Part shown: one piece after another, positions 51,766 to 63,306 of the stretch
Position numbering within the stretch: position 1 is the stretch's first letter
Layout of the letters: each line of letters opens with the position of its first letter
Origin: Polyangium sp. 6x1
GTDB lineage: Bacteria > Myxococcota_A > Polyangia > Polyangiales > Polyangiaceae
Assembly (NCBI RefSeq): GCF_029946515.1
Contig: NZ_JARZHH010000016.1
Span: 1 to 64,000, forward strand
Length of the DNA: 64,000 bases
Direction of reading: 5' to 3'
Made by a program: the position numbers and the translations under genes
The notes under the pieces: generated by a model
What the model saw: only the letters and a program-made list of their open reading frames with translations
Told to the model about the DNA's origin: nothing
Database searches by the model: none

Positions 51766-52884
51766 CTAGGTCGCGGGGCCGCGACGCACGGCGCGCCCTT
51801 CGATCATGGCGCGCAGCTCCTCGATGTCACCGGCGTGCGCGAGCGCGTCTTCGAGCGAGATCGAGCGGCGCTGGTAGAGGCCGTAGAGGCACTGGTTCAT
51901 CGTCTGCATGCCGCTGCCCGCCTGGCCGACCTGCATTTGCGAGTAGATCTGGTGGAGCTTGTCCTCGCGGATGAGGTTCCGGATGGCCGCGTTCGGCACC
52001 ATGACCTCGACCGCGAGCGCGCGACCTCCGCCGATCTTGGGGACGAGCTGCTGCGTCATGACGGCCGCGAGCGTGAAGCTCAGCTGCGCGCGGACCTGCG
52101 ACTGCTGATGCGCGGGGAAGACGTCGATGATGCGGTTGATCGAGGAGACGGCGCTGTTCGTGTGCAGCGTGGCGAAGACGAGGTGGCCCGTCTCGGCGAT
52201 CGTCAGCGCCGCCTCGATGGTCTCGAGATCACGCATCTCGCCGACGAGCACGACGTCCGGATCCTGGCGGAGGATGTACTTGAGCGCGTCCTTGAACGAC
52301 GCCGTGTCGGCGCCGACCTCGCGCTGGTTCACGACCGAGAGCTTGTGGTTGTGGATGTACTCGATCGGGTCCTCGACCGTGATGATGTGCAGGCGCTGCT
52401 CGGAGTTGACCTTGTCGATGATGCTCGCGAGCGTGGTGCTCTTGCCGGAGCCGGTCGGCCCGGTGACGAGCACGAGGCCGCGCGGCTTGTTGGCGATCTC
52501 GGAGGCCACGGGCGGCAAGCCGAGATCGTCGAAGCTCAGGATCTTGAAGGGGATCTGGCGGAACGCGCCCGCGACGGCGCCGCGCTGCATGAAGATGTTG
52601 GCGCGGAAGCGGGAAATATTCGAAAGGCCGAACGAGAGGTCGAGCTCGTTCTTCTTCTCGAAGACGATCTTCTGATCCTCGCTGAGGACCGAGTAGCAGA
52701 GCTCCTTCGTGTCTTCTTCGTTCAGAGGCGGGAGCTTGAGCGGGACGACCGAGCCGTCGATGCGCAGCAGCGGAGGCGAGTTCCGCGTGATGTGCATGTC
52801 GCTCGCCCCCTTGTCGACCATGACCTTGAGGAGCTGCTGGATCGTGTAACGGAGGGGCTCGCGCCCCGGCGTCTCCGCGGTCAT
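51766..52884 (-). CDS. pilT: Type IV pilus retraction ATPase PilT
   Basis: The protein has 372 residues. Features are the N-domain (LKVMVDKGASDMHITRNSPP), Walker A (VTGPTGSGKSTTLASII), Asp box (LHIITVEDPIEYIH), Walker B (ILRQDPDVVLVGEMRDLETI), His box (ATLHTNSAVSSINRIIDVFP) and the C-terminal helix region. HTNSA is typical of PilT. It powers pilus retraction and twitching (S) motility in myxobacteria. It follows pilB after 2 bp. Confidence 0.95.
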   Translation of the reverse strand: MTAETPGREPLRYTIQQLLKVMVDKGASDMHITRNSPPLLRIDGSVVPLKLPPLNEEDTKELCYSVLSEDQKIVFEKKNELDLSFGLSNISRFRANIFMQRGAVAGAFRQIPFKILSFDDLGLPPVASEIANKPRGLVLVTGPTGSGKSTTLASIIDKVNSEQRLHIITVEDPIEYIHNHKLSVVNQREVGADTASFKDALKYILRQDPDVVLVGEMRDLETIEAALTIAETGHLVFATLHTNSAVSSINRIIDVFPAHQQSQVRAQLSFTLAAVMTQQLVPKIGGGRALAVEVMVPNAAIRNLIREDKLHQIYSQMQVGQAGSGMQTMNQCLYGLYQRRSISLEDALAHAGDIEELRAMIEGRAVRRGPAT

Positions 52885-52886
52885 CG

Positions 52887-54599
<1,713 letters not shown>

Positions 54600-54707
54600 C
54601 GAGCCTCCGATGGTCCGCGGAGGGAAGGGGAGAGTCAACAGCCGGGCACGGCGAGCCGCACGAGAGCCCTCGCGCGAGGCTTCCGATGCGCGCTACCATG
54701 CCGCGCA

Positions 54708-55931
54708 GTGGGTCTCTTCGATCGCTTCCTGCGCTGGGGCGAGGGCCGACGAGCAAAAGACGCGCGCGCCCGGGAGCTCGCCGGTGACCTCGCTTCCGCC
54801 GCCACGCTGTACGTCGAGGCCGAGATGCCGGACGAAGCGGCGCGCGTGCTTTTGCTCCGCGCCGACGCCGAAGGCTCGGCCGAGCAACGGATCGCGTTCT
54901 GCGACGTCGCCGCGCGCACCGCGAAGAGCGAGGAGATCCAGAAGCGAGCGCTCGGTCGCAAGGCACGGCTCACGCTCGACGTGATCCGCGCCCGCGGGGG
55001 CGCCTCGCTGAAGAGCGAGCTCGCGCGGGTCGCGCGTGAGCTCGAGGGCGCAGGCGAGCTCGAGCGCGCGGCCGAGATCTACGCGGAGCTCGGCGAGGCC
55101 GAGTCGGAGATCCGGGTGCTCACGGAGATGGGCGCGATCGAGAAGCTCGAAGAGCGCCTCAAGGCGTCCCACGCCGAGTCGCGCAAGGTCCGCGAGGTGA
55201 CGGACGTGCGCAGGCGCGTCGCCGATCTCGACCGGACCGCCGAGCGGCGCGCCGCGCTGGAGGTCGCGCGGGCCGCGCTCGTCGAGCGAGACGACGACGT
55301 CGTCGCCGACGCCGCCCGCGCGATCCGAGCGCGCCTCGCGACGGGGCCGCTCGTGGATCTGGAGATCGGCGGGAAGCTCTTCCACGCGGCGCTCGGCGAT
55401 GAAGTGACGATCGGTCGCGGCGAAGCGACGATCCTCGTCGGCGCGCGGGCGGTGAGCCGCACGCACCTGCGCATGCGCCGCGAGGGGAGCGAGATCTTCG
55501 TGGAGGACCTCGATACGCGGAATGGGACGATGCTCGCCGGCGCGCGCATCGAGGGAGCGATCCCAGTGGGCGAGGGGATTCGCCTCGAGCTCGGCGGCGA
55601 GGTGCCGTGCGGGATCGAGCGGCCGACGGCGTCGCCCGAGCGAGAGCTCGTGCCGGACGGCGTGGTCGTGACGATCGCCGGGATGCGTTTCCTCGCGCCG
55701 CTCGGCGCGCTCGTCGTGGGCGCGCTGCACGTGGATCGGGTGGTACAGGGCGACAGCGGGTTCGTGGTGCTGCGGACGCCGAGCGGCGCGCCGCGGCCGA
55801 TCCTGGGCGAGTTCGAGCTCGCCCCCGAGGTGGAGCTCTGCGTCGGCGACGAGATCCGCGCGAGCCGCGGCGGGCCGGTGGTGCTGCGCGTGGCCAAGGG
55901 CAGCCGCGAAGGGAGCGGGAGCGGCGCGTGA
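54708..55931 (+). CDS. FHA-domain protein with helical N-terminus
   Basis: The protein has 407 residues. GTG 54708 gives the start V(M)GLFDRFLRWGEGRRAKD. Residues ~20-200 are helical with TPR-like spacing (LASAATLYVEAEMPDEAARV). The FHA domain (~225-310) has VTIGRGEATILV, AVSRTHLRMRREG and VEDLDTRNGTMLAG with the phosphothreonine-binding Arg and Ser. A second beta domain (VVVTIAGMRFLAPLGALVVG) follows. FHA modules bind phosphothreonine. The kinase gene overlaps its stop by 4 bp (GTGA), so the pair is probably a signalling unit. Confidence 0.85.
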   Translation: MGLFDRFLRWGEGRRAKDARARELAGDLASAATLYVEAEMPDEAARVLLLRADAEGSAEQRIAFCDVAARTAKSEEIQKRALGRKARLTLDVIRARGGASLKSELARVARELEGAGELERAAEIYAELGEAESEIRVLTEMGAIEKLEERLKASHAESRKVREVTDVRRRVADLDRTAERRAALEVARAALVERDDDVVADAARAIRARLATGPLVDLEIGGKLFHAALGDEVTIGRGEATILVGARAVSRTHLRMRREGSEIFVEDLDTRNGTMLAGARIEGAIPVGEGIRLELGGEVPCGIERPTASPERELVPDGVVVTIAGMRFLAPLGALVVGALHVDRVVQGDSGFVVLRTPSGAPRPILGEFELAPEVELCVGDEIRASRGGPVVLRVAKGSREGSGSGA

Positions 55932-57229
55932 GCTTGTGGCGGAAGATCAAGGGGAGGCTCTTCGGCGAAGGCGACGAGGCCACGAGCGAGGAGGCTTCGC
56001 GCGGCGCGGATGAGGGGACGACCGCTGCGGTAGGAGGCGCGCGTCGCGAGAGCGCGCGCGCCGAGGTGGACGAAGTATCCGCCGAGCTCGCGCAGCTCGC
56101 GCGCGTGGGCGCGCCGGACGGCCCGAGCGAGGAACGAGCGATCCTGCTGCTCCGGAAGGCGCGCGGGACGGTGCGCGAGGCCGAGGCCGCGGCGCGCGTG
56201 CTCGAAGCCGCGGAGGATCACGCGGTGGCGGAGGCCGTGCGGCTCGCGTGCGCGGACATCCTCGCGGCGCGTGGGGACGAGAAGGGCGCGCTCGAAGCGC
56301 TTTCGAACGCGTCGAGCACGCCGGCGCTCTTGCTCGCGGCGGATCTGCACGCCTCGCTCGGCCAGCTCCCGCGGGCGCTCGGGACGATCGAGCGCGTGCT
56401 CGCGCGGAACATCGACACGCCGGGCGCGCGTGAACGGCACACGCGATGGCGCGCGGCGCTCGGCGCGGCGCCAGGACCCGCGCGGCGACTCGACGAGGCC
56501 ACGGTGGTGACGGACGCAGGCGCGCGCGCGCCGTTCCGGCTCCTGCGCGAGGTCGCGCGCGGCGGCGCTGGGACCGTCTACGAAGCCGAGGACGAGCTGC
56601 TCGGCCGGCGCCTCGCGTTCAAGGTCTACCACCGGCGTGGTCGCGACCGCGAGCACCTCGAACGGGAGGCGCGGCTCGCCGATCGGATGCGCGGACCCGG
56701 CGTGCTCCGCGTGCTCGACGCGGATCCGGAGGAAGGCTGGCTCGCGCTCGAGTGGATCCCGCGGGGCTCGGTGCGCGACGTGCTCGCGCGGGGCGACCTC
56801 GCGGCGCTCGTCCCCATCGATCGCTGGGCGCTCCCGCTCGCTCGGGCGCTCGCGCGGCTCCACGCGGGGGGGTTCGTCCACGCGGACGTCAAGCCGGCGA
56901 ACGTGCTCCTCCGGGACACCGGCGAGCCCTTGCTCGGCGACTTCGGCATCGCGCGTCCGCTCGGCGCCCGCGGGGAAGGGGGAAGCGCCGGCTACGTCTC
57001 GCCCGAACGTATCGCCGGCCGATCGAGCGACCCGCGGGACGACGTGTACGGCTACGGCCGCGTGCTCGAAGACGTGCTCCACAGGCTCGGGGAGCGGGGG
57101 ATCTCTACAGAAGAGGCCGCGCGGTGGCGCGCGGTCGCGGACGTGTGCATCGGTCCGGACGATCGGCGCCCGGCGAACGGCGCCGACCTGGTCGGGCGTC
57201 TGCCCACGACGCGGGCGAAGGGCCCGTGA
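55928..57229 (+). CDS. Ser/Thr protein kinase, non-RD type, coupled to FHA gene
   Basis: The protein has 433 residues and begins with GTG inside the stop of the FHA gene. Residues ~80-190 are TPR-like helices. The kinase domain (~203-430) has the glycine loop VARGGAGTVYEAED, Lys232 (LAFKVY), HADVKPANVL with His318 and Asp320, and DFGIA (Asp338). Ala319 replaces the Arg of HRD, so it is a non-RD kinase. SAGYVSPERIAG is the activation-loop end. The domain is at the C-terminus, which is less common than N-terminal kinases in this group. No membrane helix is present. Confidence 0.85.
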   Translation: MSLWRKIKGRLFGEGDEATSEEASRGADEGTTAAVGGARRESARAEVDEVSAELAQLARVGAPDGPSEERAILLLRKARGTVREAEAAARVLEAAEDHAVAEAVRLACADILAARGDEKGALEALSNASSTPALLLAADLHASLGQLPRALGTIERVLARNIDTPGARERHTRWRAALGAAPGPARRLDEATVVTDAGARAPFRLLREVARGGAGTVYEAEDELLGRRLAFKVYHRRGRDREHLEREARLADRMRGPGVLRVLDADPEEGWLALEWIPRGSVRDVLARGDLAALVPIDRWALPLARALARLHAGGFVHADVKPANVLLRDTGEPLLGDFGIARPLGARGEGGSAGYVSPERIAGRSSDPRDDVYGYGRVLEDVLHRLGERGISTEEAARWRAVADVCIGPDDRRPANGADLVGRLPTTRAKGP

Positions 57230-57366
57230 GCCTCCCCGGGGCGGGTGCGGCCCAGGATACCGGGGAAGCGCCCGACCCACGAAGGGTTGTCGTTCGCCGC
57301 GCTCTCCGCGCCGAGGCCTGGTAGATTCTCTGCTTCGATGAAGGCCCGCGGCCCGGGAGCAGCCTG

Positions 57367-60300
57367 ATGCGCTTGGCGATCGTCGCGACGCCCTCGCTTC
57401 TGTCCGACATGCGCGCCCCGCCGGGCGCGCTCGACGGCGACATCCTGCGCTCGCGTCTCCCTCTGGAAGACACGGGATTCGAGGTGGTGGACATCGATCC
57501 CCACGTGGATCTCGCCGAGCAGCTCGACACGCTCTTCGAGCAGCGCAAGCCGGGACCGGAAGACGAGATCCTCTTCTACGTATCGAGCCCTGTCGCGGTC
57601 TCGGTCGACGGCGAGTTCTTCCTCTGCCTCGATCCCGAGAACCCGCAGACCGGCGACGCGCTCACCGACGTGGTCGCCGTCTTTCACGATCACGTGTCGG
57701 GGCCGGTGGCCTTCGTGCTCGAGTGTCGCCACGCGCCGGCGCCCGCCGATCCGTTCCGCAGCGCGACCGTCGTCGCCGCCGCGAAGGAGGCCGTGAACCC
57801 GCAGCGCAGCGGCATCGAGCTGCTCATCGCCGCGCGGCCCTCGTCGCCCGGCGTCGAGGATCGACCGTCGCCGTTCACGCGCGCGCTCATCAACGCGTTC
57901 GACGACGCGGACGCGGAGACCGGCCTGCTCGCGCGGATGCTCTACGAGCGCATCAAGGAAGGGCTCGTCGGCGTCGTGCCGTGTTTCGCACACGCGCGTG
58001 GATGGACGCCGTTCGCGCTCATCCCGGTGCCCGTCGGATCGGCGATCTGGAAGGACGCGGGTGTGCCGGCGTTGGCCGACGCGCCCGCGACGCTCGACGC
58101 GGACGCGATGGAGCTCGGCGAGCGGCTCGAAGAGGTGACGCTCGAATCGGAGGCGGCCGAGGCGCTGCTCGGGACGCTTGGCAAGCCGCTCGCGCGTTCC
58201 GTGCGCGTGGAGGCCATCGACGCGCCGCCGCTCCGCGAGACCGAGAACACGCCGTCGAGCGTGGAGGTCGTGCTCGACGACGCCGCGTTCGGCGAGCGCG
58301 GTCCCGCGACGACGTTGCGCTCGCGCATCATGCCGAGCTCGACTGCGCCCGAGCTTGCAGCGACCGAGGGCGCGCCGGAGAGCGCGTCCGAGCCTCTTGC
58401 GTCCGAGGTCGCGCCGGAGAGCGCGTCCGAGCTCGCTCCGCTGCTGCAGGCGAGCGAGCCGTCGGCGGCCTACGTGGCGACGACGTTGCCCGAGGATCGC
58501 TCGTTCACGCGCCCCGAAGCGTCGGTCCCTCGCGTCATCATCCAGGAGCCAGCGCCTCCGTCGGTCGCGCCGGCGACGACGCCGAGCCCGCAGACGGAAG
58601 GCCACGTCTCCGACCCGGCGCCGCGCATCACCGTCGTGCCGGCTCTCCCGGAGCCTTCGGCGCCCACGGTCGCGTCGCCCGGCACCATCTCGCCGCCGGA
58701 CGTGCCGACCACGTCGCCTGCGCCCGAGACGGCGCCGGCGGTGGAGACGTCGCCGGCGGTGCATCATCGCGACACGGGCGACGCGATGCTCGCGGCCAAG
58801 GATCACGAGGGCGCGCTCGGCGAGTACCGAAAGGCGCTCGGCCACCTCGCGCCCGGCGACACAGAGGAGCGCGCCGAGCTCTACGTCCGCCTCGCGACCG
58901 CGAAGTGGGGGCAGGAGAAACGCAAGGAGGCGATCTCGAACCTCGACAAGGCGCTCACGCTGCGCCCCGAGTATCGCCCCGCGCTCGAAGCGCTCATCGT
59001 GCTCAACGTGACCGAGCGTGATTTCCGCGCCGTGCACGCCGCGGAAGAGCGCCTGCTCGCGACGCTCACGAGCACGACCGAGCGCTTCGAGCACCTGATG
59101 GAGTTCGGCGAGCGCTGGGAGGGCATCGGCTCGGATCCCGGCCGCGCGCGCGCCTCGTTCGAGCGCGCCCGCGACATCCGCCCCGAGGATCTCGTGGTCC
59201 TCGGCAAGCTCCGCCGCCTCTACGAGCACGCGAGCGAGATCGACAAGGTGATCGAGATCCGCCGCCGCATCGCGGAGCTCACGCCGGTCCCGCGCGACCG
59301 CGCCGCGAGCTACCTGGAGCTCGCGACCTACTGCCAGGAGATCGGCCGCGAGGAGCTCGCGATCGAGATCCTCGAGCTCGCGATCGACAGCGACTCCAGC
59401 ATGATCGAGCCGCTCGACACCCTCGCGCGTGTCCTCTCGGAGCGCCAGGAGTGGAGCCAGCTCGAAGCGATCTACCGGCGCGCGCTCTCCCGCCTCGATC
59501 GGCTCCCGCAAGGCGAGGCGCGGCGCCGCGCGGCGTGGGAGATCGGGCGTCGCCTCGGGCTCCTCTTCCGCGATCACCTCGAGGACCCGCTCGTGGCGCT
59601 CGCCTACTTCGAGCGCTCGGTCGACGAGCGCCCCGACGATCTCGGCGGCCACCTCGTCGTCGCGGATCTCGCCCGCAACATCGGCCGGCACGAGCGCGCG
59701 CTCGTCCACCTGCGCGACGCGGCGAAGCTCGATCCGCAGCGCGCCCAGTCGTTCCACGACATCTTCGACGTGGCGCAGAAGCTCCGCCAGCCGGACGCTG
59801 CGTTCACGGCCGCCGTCGTGACCGCGCACCTCGGCGTGGTCGAGGCGCGCGAAAAATTCCTCTACGACGAGCACAAGCCGAACGGCGTGCCGCGCTTCCT
59901 GAGCGCGATGCCCACCGAGGGCTGGGATTTCCTGCGAGACGAGCGGAGGGACACGCTCACCGAAGGCGTGCTCGAAGCGATCGCGGGCGCCGCGATCGCC
60001 GCGCGGCTCGAACAGCTCGGAAGCGAAGGCAGGCTCCCCGCGCTCGATCCTTCGCAGAAGCAAGACCTGCAGCGCAGCACGATCTCGATCGTGCGTTCGT
60101 TCGCCTGGGGCAGCCATTTCCTCGGCGTGACGCCGCCCGACGTGTACGTGCGCGAAGACGCCGCCGTGAGCCTCGTGGCCATCCCCGCGCCGGACGCCAC
60201 GGTCCTCGCGGGCCAGCACGCGCTGCGCGGCCGCACGCTCGCGGAGCTCGCGTTCCTCGTGGGCCGGCACCTCACGTACCACGTGGGCCATCACCGGCTC

Positions 60301-60717
60301 TTGCTCTTCTACCCGTCGCTCGAAGAGCTCAGCGCGTGTTTCGTCAGCGCCATCGCGATCGCTTTGCCGGACGAGCCGATCCCCGCGAAGGTCCGCGACG
60401 TCGTGCTCGCGTACAAGCCGCTCTTCGAAGCGCACCTCGACGACGAGCAACGCAAGGCGCTGGAAGAAGCCGTCAACGCGTTCGCCGTGGCGGGCGTTCG
60501 TCCCGACCTACCGCGCTGGGCCGCGGCCGTGGAGCGATGCGCGACGCGCGCGGGCTACCTGCTCTGCGGGAGCCTCGACGTGGTCGCGACGCTCCTCCGC
60601 GCCGAGCCGCGCGGCGCGCTCGACGCGGAGACGAAGATCGCCGACCTGCTCGGATTCACGGTGTCCGAGGGGCACGGCACGTTGCGCGAAGCGATGGGGA
60701 TCTCGGTACAGCCTTAG
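57367..60717 (+). CDS. Large TPR protein with degenerate caspase-like N-terminal domain
   Basis: The protein has 1116 residues. Residues 1-~215 look like a caspase/peptidase C14 fold: MRLAIVATPSLL, EILFYVSSPVAVSVDGEFFL (normally 'YFSGHG'), VAFVLECRHAP with Cys120 (normally 'DCCHSG') and PFTRALINAFDD. The catalytic His is replaced (residues 72-76, VSSPV), so activity is doubtful. A ~200-residue Pro/Ser/Glu linker is followed by TPR-like repeats (~465-830; ALGEYRKALGHLAPGDTEER, ISNLDKALTLRPEYRPALEA). The last ~270 residues are a globular domain with unknown role (AFLVGRHLTYHVGHHRLLLF). The function is unknown. Confidence 0.75.
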   Translation: MRLAIVATPSLLSDMRAPPGALDGDILRSRLPLEDTGFEVVDIDPHVDLAEQLDTLFEQRKPGPEDEILFYVSSPVAVSVDGEFFLCLDPENPQTGDALTDVVAVFHDHVSGPVAFVLECRHAPAPADPFRSATVVAAAKEAVNPQRSGIELLIAARPSSPGVEDRPSPFTRALINAFDDADAETGLLARMLYERIKEGLVGVVPCFAHARGWTPFALIPVPVGSAIWKDAGVPALADAPATLDADAMELGERLEEVTLESEAAEALLGTLGKPLARSVRVEAIDAPPLRETENTPSSVEVVLDDAAFGERGPATTLRSRIMPSSTAPELAATEGAPESASEPLASEVAPESASELAPLLQASEPSAAYVATTLPEDRSFTRPEASVPRVIIQEPAPPSVAPATTPSPQTEGHVSDPAPRITVVPALPEPSAPTVASPGTISPPDVPTTSPAPETAPAVETSPAVHHRDTGDAMLAAKDHEGALGEYRKALGHLAPGDTEERAELYVRLATAKWGQEKRKEAISNLDKALTLRPEYRPALEALIVLNVTERDFRAVHAAEERLLATLTSTTERFEHLMEFGERWEGIGSDPGRARASFERARDIRPEDLVVLGKLRRLYEHASEIDKVIEIRRRIAELTPVPRDRAASYLELATYCQEIGREELAIEILELAIDSDSSMIEPLDTLARVLSERQEWSQLEAIYRRALSRLDRLPQGEARRRAAWEIGRRLGLLFRDHLEDPLVALAYFERSVDERPDDLGGHLVVADLARNIGRHERALVHLRDAAKLDPQRAQSFHDIFDVAQKLRQPDAAFTAAVVTAHLGVVEAREKFLYDEHKPNGVPRFLSAMPTEGWDFLRDERRDTLTEGVLEAIAGAAIAARLEQLGSEGRLPALDPSQKQDLQRSTISIVRSFAWGSHFLGVTPPDVYVREDAAVSLVAIPAPDATVLAGQHALRGRTLAELAFLVGRHLTYHVGHHRLLLFYPSLEELSACFVSAIAIALPDEPIPAKVRDVVLAYKPLFEAHLDDEQRKALEEAVNAFAVAGVRPDLPRWAAAVERCATRAGYLLCGSLDVVATLLRAEPRGALDAETKIADLLGFTVSEGHGTLREAMGISVQP

Positions 60718-60719
60718 CG

Positions 60720-60768
60720 GTGGGGGGCGCCGGTCGGACCGCGTTGCGGTCCTTCCTCTGCCCCCCAC
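60720..60768. terminator. Nested hairpin between convergent genes
   Basis: The outer arms GTGGGGGGC (60720-60728) and GCCCCCCAC (60760-60768) enclose GGACCGC-GTT-GCGGTCC (60736-60752). The site separates the convergent 57367 and 60797 genes. No clear T tract is seen, so it may be an intergenic repeat that also blocks transcription. Confidence 0.55.
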
Positions 60769-60796
60769 ACCCCCCGCGTTGTAGACCGGCGACGAG

Positions 60797-62932
60797 TTAT
60801 TCCTTGCCCTTGAGGTACGCGAAGTACGCGTCGTGGCTCGGCGCGCGGCCGAGGAAGCGCGTGATCATCGTCCGCTCGTCCTCGCCGCCGCCCTTCGACA
60901 GCACCTCGGTGCGCCACGCGTCGGCCGTCGTCGTGTTGAGGAGGCCCTCCTTGCGGAAGCGCGTCAGCACGTCGCGCGACAGGCTCAGCGCCCACTGATA
61001 GCCGTAGTAACCGGCGTCGTAGCCGATGAGGTGCCCGAAGCTCGACTGGAAGTGCGTCCCCTTCACGAACGGGAACACGTCCACCTTGCCTTGCACCTCC
61101 TCCACCACCTTCGTCGTGTCGAACGGCGTCGCGCGCGCGTGGAGCTCCAGATCCAGCGACGCGAGGAAGAGCTGCCGCTGCGTCCCGAGCGCGAGCCCGA
61201 ACGTGCGCGCCTTCGTCATCGCCGTGAAGAGCGCGTCCGGGATCTTCTCGCCCGTCTTGTAGTGACGCGCGAACGTGTCGAGCACCTCACGCGACCACGC
61301 CCACTCCTCGAACATCTGCGACGGCGCCTCCACGAAGTCGCGCACCGCGTTCGAGCCCGAGTACGACGCGAGCTCCGAGCGCGTGAGCAGCTGGTGCAGC
61401 ACGTGGCCGAACTCGTGGAAGAACGTCGTCACCTCGTCGTGCGACATCAGGCCCGGCTGCCCGCCCTCCGACTTCGGGAAGTTGCACACGAGCGCCGCCA
61501 TCGGCTGCTGCCACGTCCCGTCGGACAGGCGCTTCGCCGTGCGCACGCCGAACATCGCCGCGTGCTTGTACTTGTCGGGGCGCGCGTAGAGGTCGAGATA
61601 GAACTTGCCGATCTTCTCGCCCTTCGACCACACCTCGTACGCCGTCACGTCCGCGTGCCACGCCGCGGCCGGCACCTCGCGGTACTCGAGCCCGTACATC
61701 CGCGCGGTGGTGTCCATCAGGCCCTTCTTCACCGCGCCGATCTCGAAGTACTCGGCGATCGCCTGCGAGTCGAAGTTGTACTTGGCCTTCCGGACCTTGT
61801 CCTCGAGGTAGTACCGATCCGCCGGATAGAGCACGTCCGTCTTCTTCCCGCCGAGCCGCACGTGCTCCTTGCGCAGCTCGTCGAGCTCGCCCTTCACCGG
61901 CTCCTTCAGCGCGGCCGAGAGGTTGTCGAGGAACTCGCGCACGTTCTTCCGGCTCTTCGCCATGCGCGGCTCGATCGCGTAGTCCGCCCAGGTCTCGTAG
62001 CCGAGCAGCTTCGCCTTCTCGGTCCGCAGCGCGAGCATCTCCTCGAGGAGCTTCACGTTCTGCTTGCCGCCGCGGTTCGTGAACTTCACGTAGAGCTCGA
62101 GCGCGAGCTTGCGGTTCTTCGCGTACGTGATGAACGGGAAGTAGTCCGGGTAGTCCGTCGAGATGCGGACCTTCTTCTTGTCGTTCGGCTTGTGGCTCGC
62201 GACGTACTCCTTCGGCAGGCCTTCGAGCTCCTTCGGATCGACCTCGATCCACTCGGTCGAGGCGCCGATGTTCGACATGAACGCCTGGCCCTTCTTCGTG
62301 ATCTCGGCGTTGAGCTCGCGCAGCCGCGCCTGCTTCTCCGCGGGCAGCTCGAGCCCGTTGCGTCGGAAGTCGCGCAGCACGTCCGCGAGCAGCCGCGCGC
62401 GCTCGCCTTCGAGCTTCTCGCCCTTCTTCGCGTAGGCCTGGATCACCGCGGCCACGTCCGCGTCGAGCCAGAGCGACGTCTGGAAGGCGTCCGTCTTCGG
62501 CTCGCAGGACTTCGCGGCTTCGCGCACGGCCGCGTCCGGGTGCGCCACGCCCATCAGGTACGGGAACTCTCCGGCGCTCGCGAGCTCGAGGATCACGTCG
62601 TCGAAGCGGCCCACCGTCGCCGCGAACGTGAGCTTGTCCGCGGGGGCGCCCTTCAGCGTCTTGATGTCGTCGGCGAGGCTCTTCGCTTTCGCGAGGTGCT
62701 CGTCGCAGAGCTTGCGCGCGCCGTCCGGCGTCGTGCCGATCGCCACCGGATCGAACACGGGCTTTGCGGCGGGCGCGGGAGGCGGATCCGCGGGTTTCTC
62801 GGTCGTCGCGGCGACGGTCGTTTTGGCCGTGTCCCCGTCCGTGTTCGGGGGCGTCACGGGCTCGGGCGTCGAGCCACCGCAGGCGAGGAGGGCGAGGGCG
62901 AGCGAGACGAGGGTGAAGCTCGGAGTGCGCAT
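60797..62932 (-). CDS. M3-family zinc metallopeptidase lipoprotein
   Basis: The protein has 711 residues. The start at 62932 gives a lipoprotein signal with lipobox LLAC and Cys18; an upstream Met at 62968 lacks this. A Pro/Thr linker is followed by the oligopeptidase fold. The zinc site is HEFGHVLHQL, with the C-terminal EWAWSREVLDTFARHYKT and the Tyr/His substrate residues near DAGYYGYQWALSLSRDV. This is the M3 (thimet oligopeptidase, PrlC/Dcp) pattern. These cleave short peptides. A lipoprotein form suggests work in the periplasm or at the surface, not the cytosol. Confidence 0.9.
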   Translation of the reverse strand: MRTPSFTLVSLALALLACGGSTPEPVTPPNTDGDTAKTTVAATTEKPADPPPAPAAKPVFDPVAIGTTPDGARKLCDEHLAKAKSLADDIKTLKGAPADKLTFAATVGRFDDVILELASAGEFPYLMGVAHPDAAVREAAKSCEPKTDAFQTSLWLDADVAAVIQAYAKKGEKLEGERARLLADVLRDFRRNGLELPAEKQARLRELNAEITKKGQAFMSNIGASTEWIEVDPKELEGLPKEYVASHKPNDKKKVRISTDYPDYFPFITYAKNRKLALELYVKFTNRGGKQNVKLLEEMLALRTEKAKLLGYETWADYAIEPRMAKSRKNVREFLDNLSAALKEPVKGELDELRKEHVRLGGKKTDVLYPADRYYLEDKVRKAKYNFDSQAIAEYFEIGAVKKGLMDTTARMYGLEYREVPAAAWHADVTAYEVWSKGEKIGKFYLDLYARPDKYKHAAMFGVRTAKRLSDGTWQQPMAALVCNFPKSEGGQPGLMSHDEVTTFFHEFGHVLHQLLTRSELASYSGSNAVRDFVEAPSQMFEEWAWSREVLDTFARHYKTGEKIPDALFTAMTKARTFGLALGTQRQLFLASLDLELHARATPFDTTKVVEEVQGKVDVFPFVKGTHFQSSFGHLIGYDAGYYGYQWALSLSRDVLTRFRKEGLLNTTTADAWRTEVLSKGGGEDERTMITRFLGRAPSHDAYFAYLKGKE

Positions 62933-62993
62933 CGGAGCGCCCGTATACCATTCGGCGCGCTCTGCCAAAACCCGCCTGCGTTATCCTCGACGC

Positions 62994-63290
62994 ATGCGCC
63001 CTTCGACTCTCTTCGCCCTTCTCCTCTCCTTCGTGATCTCCGGCTGCGGCGACCGTTCACCCGAGGACAGCTGCGCCGTCGTTTGCCAGAAAAACGCGCT
63101 CTGCCAGCCTGGCGCGAGCGAGTCGCTCTGCACGTCGACGTGCCTCGAGCTCGCGGCCGAAGACACGGCCTACGCCGCGTCCCTCTCCGCGCAGGCCGAC
63201 TGTTACGAGGAGCAGTCCGAGTACTACGAGGACGAAAAGGGCGTGTGCGTCGCCCTCGAAGGCGGCGCTTGCCAGGCTTCGCCGCAGTGA
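62994..63290 (+). CDS. Small cysteine-rich lipoprotein
   Basis: The protein has 98 residues. The lipobox is ISGC with Cys18. The mature part has eight further cysteines (CAVVCQKNALC, LCTSTCLELA, DCYEEQSE, GVCVALEGGAC) in a knot-like array, with a polar YYEDEK segment. It is divergent from the metallopeptidase gene, 61 bp apart. No function is known. Confidence 0.7.
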   Translation: MRPSTLFALLLSFVISGCGDRSPEDSCAVVCQKNALCQPGASESLCTSTCLELAAEDTAYAASLSAQADCYEEQSEYYEDEKGVCVALEGGACQASPQ

Positions 63291-63306
63291 CGCGGCGAGG
63301 CCCGGT

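Noticed and set aside
57052-60450. 1132-residue minus-strand open frame
   Set aside because: It is antisense to the caspase-like TPR gene, which has recognisable domains; the minus product is Arg-rich composition noise.
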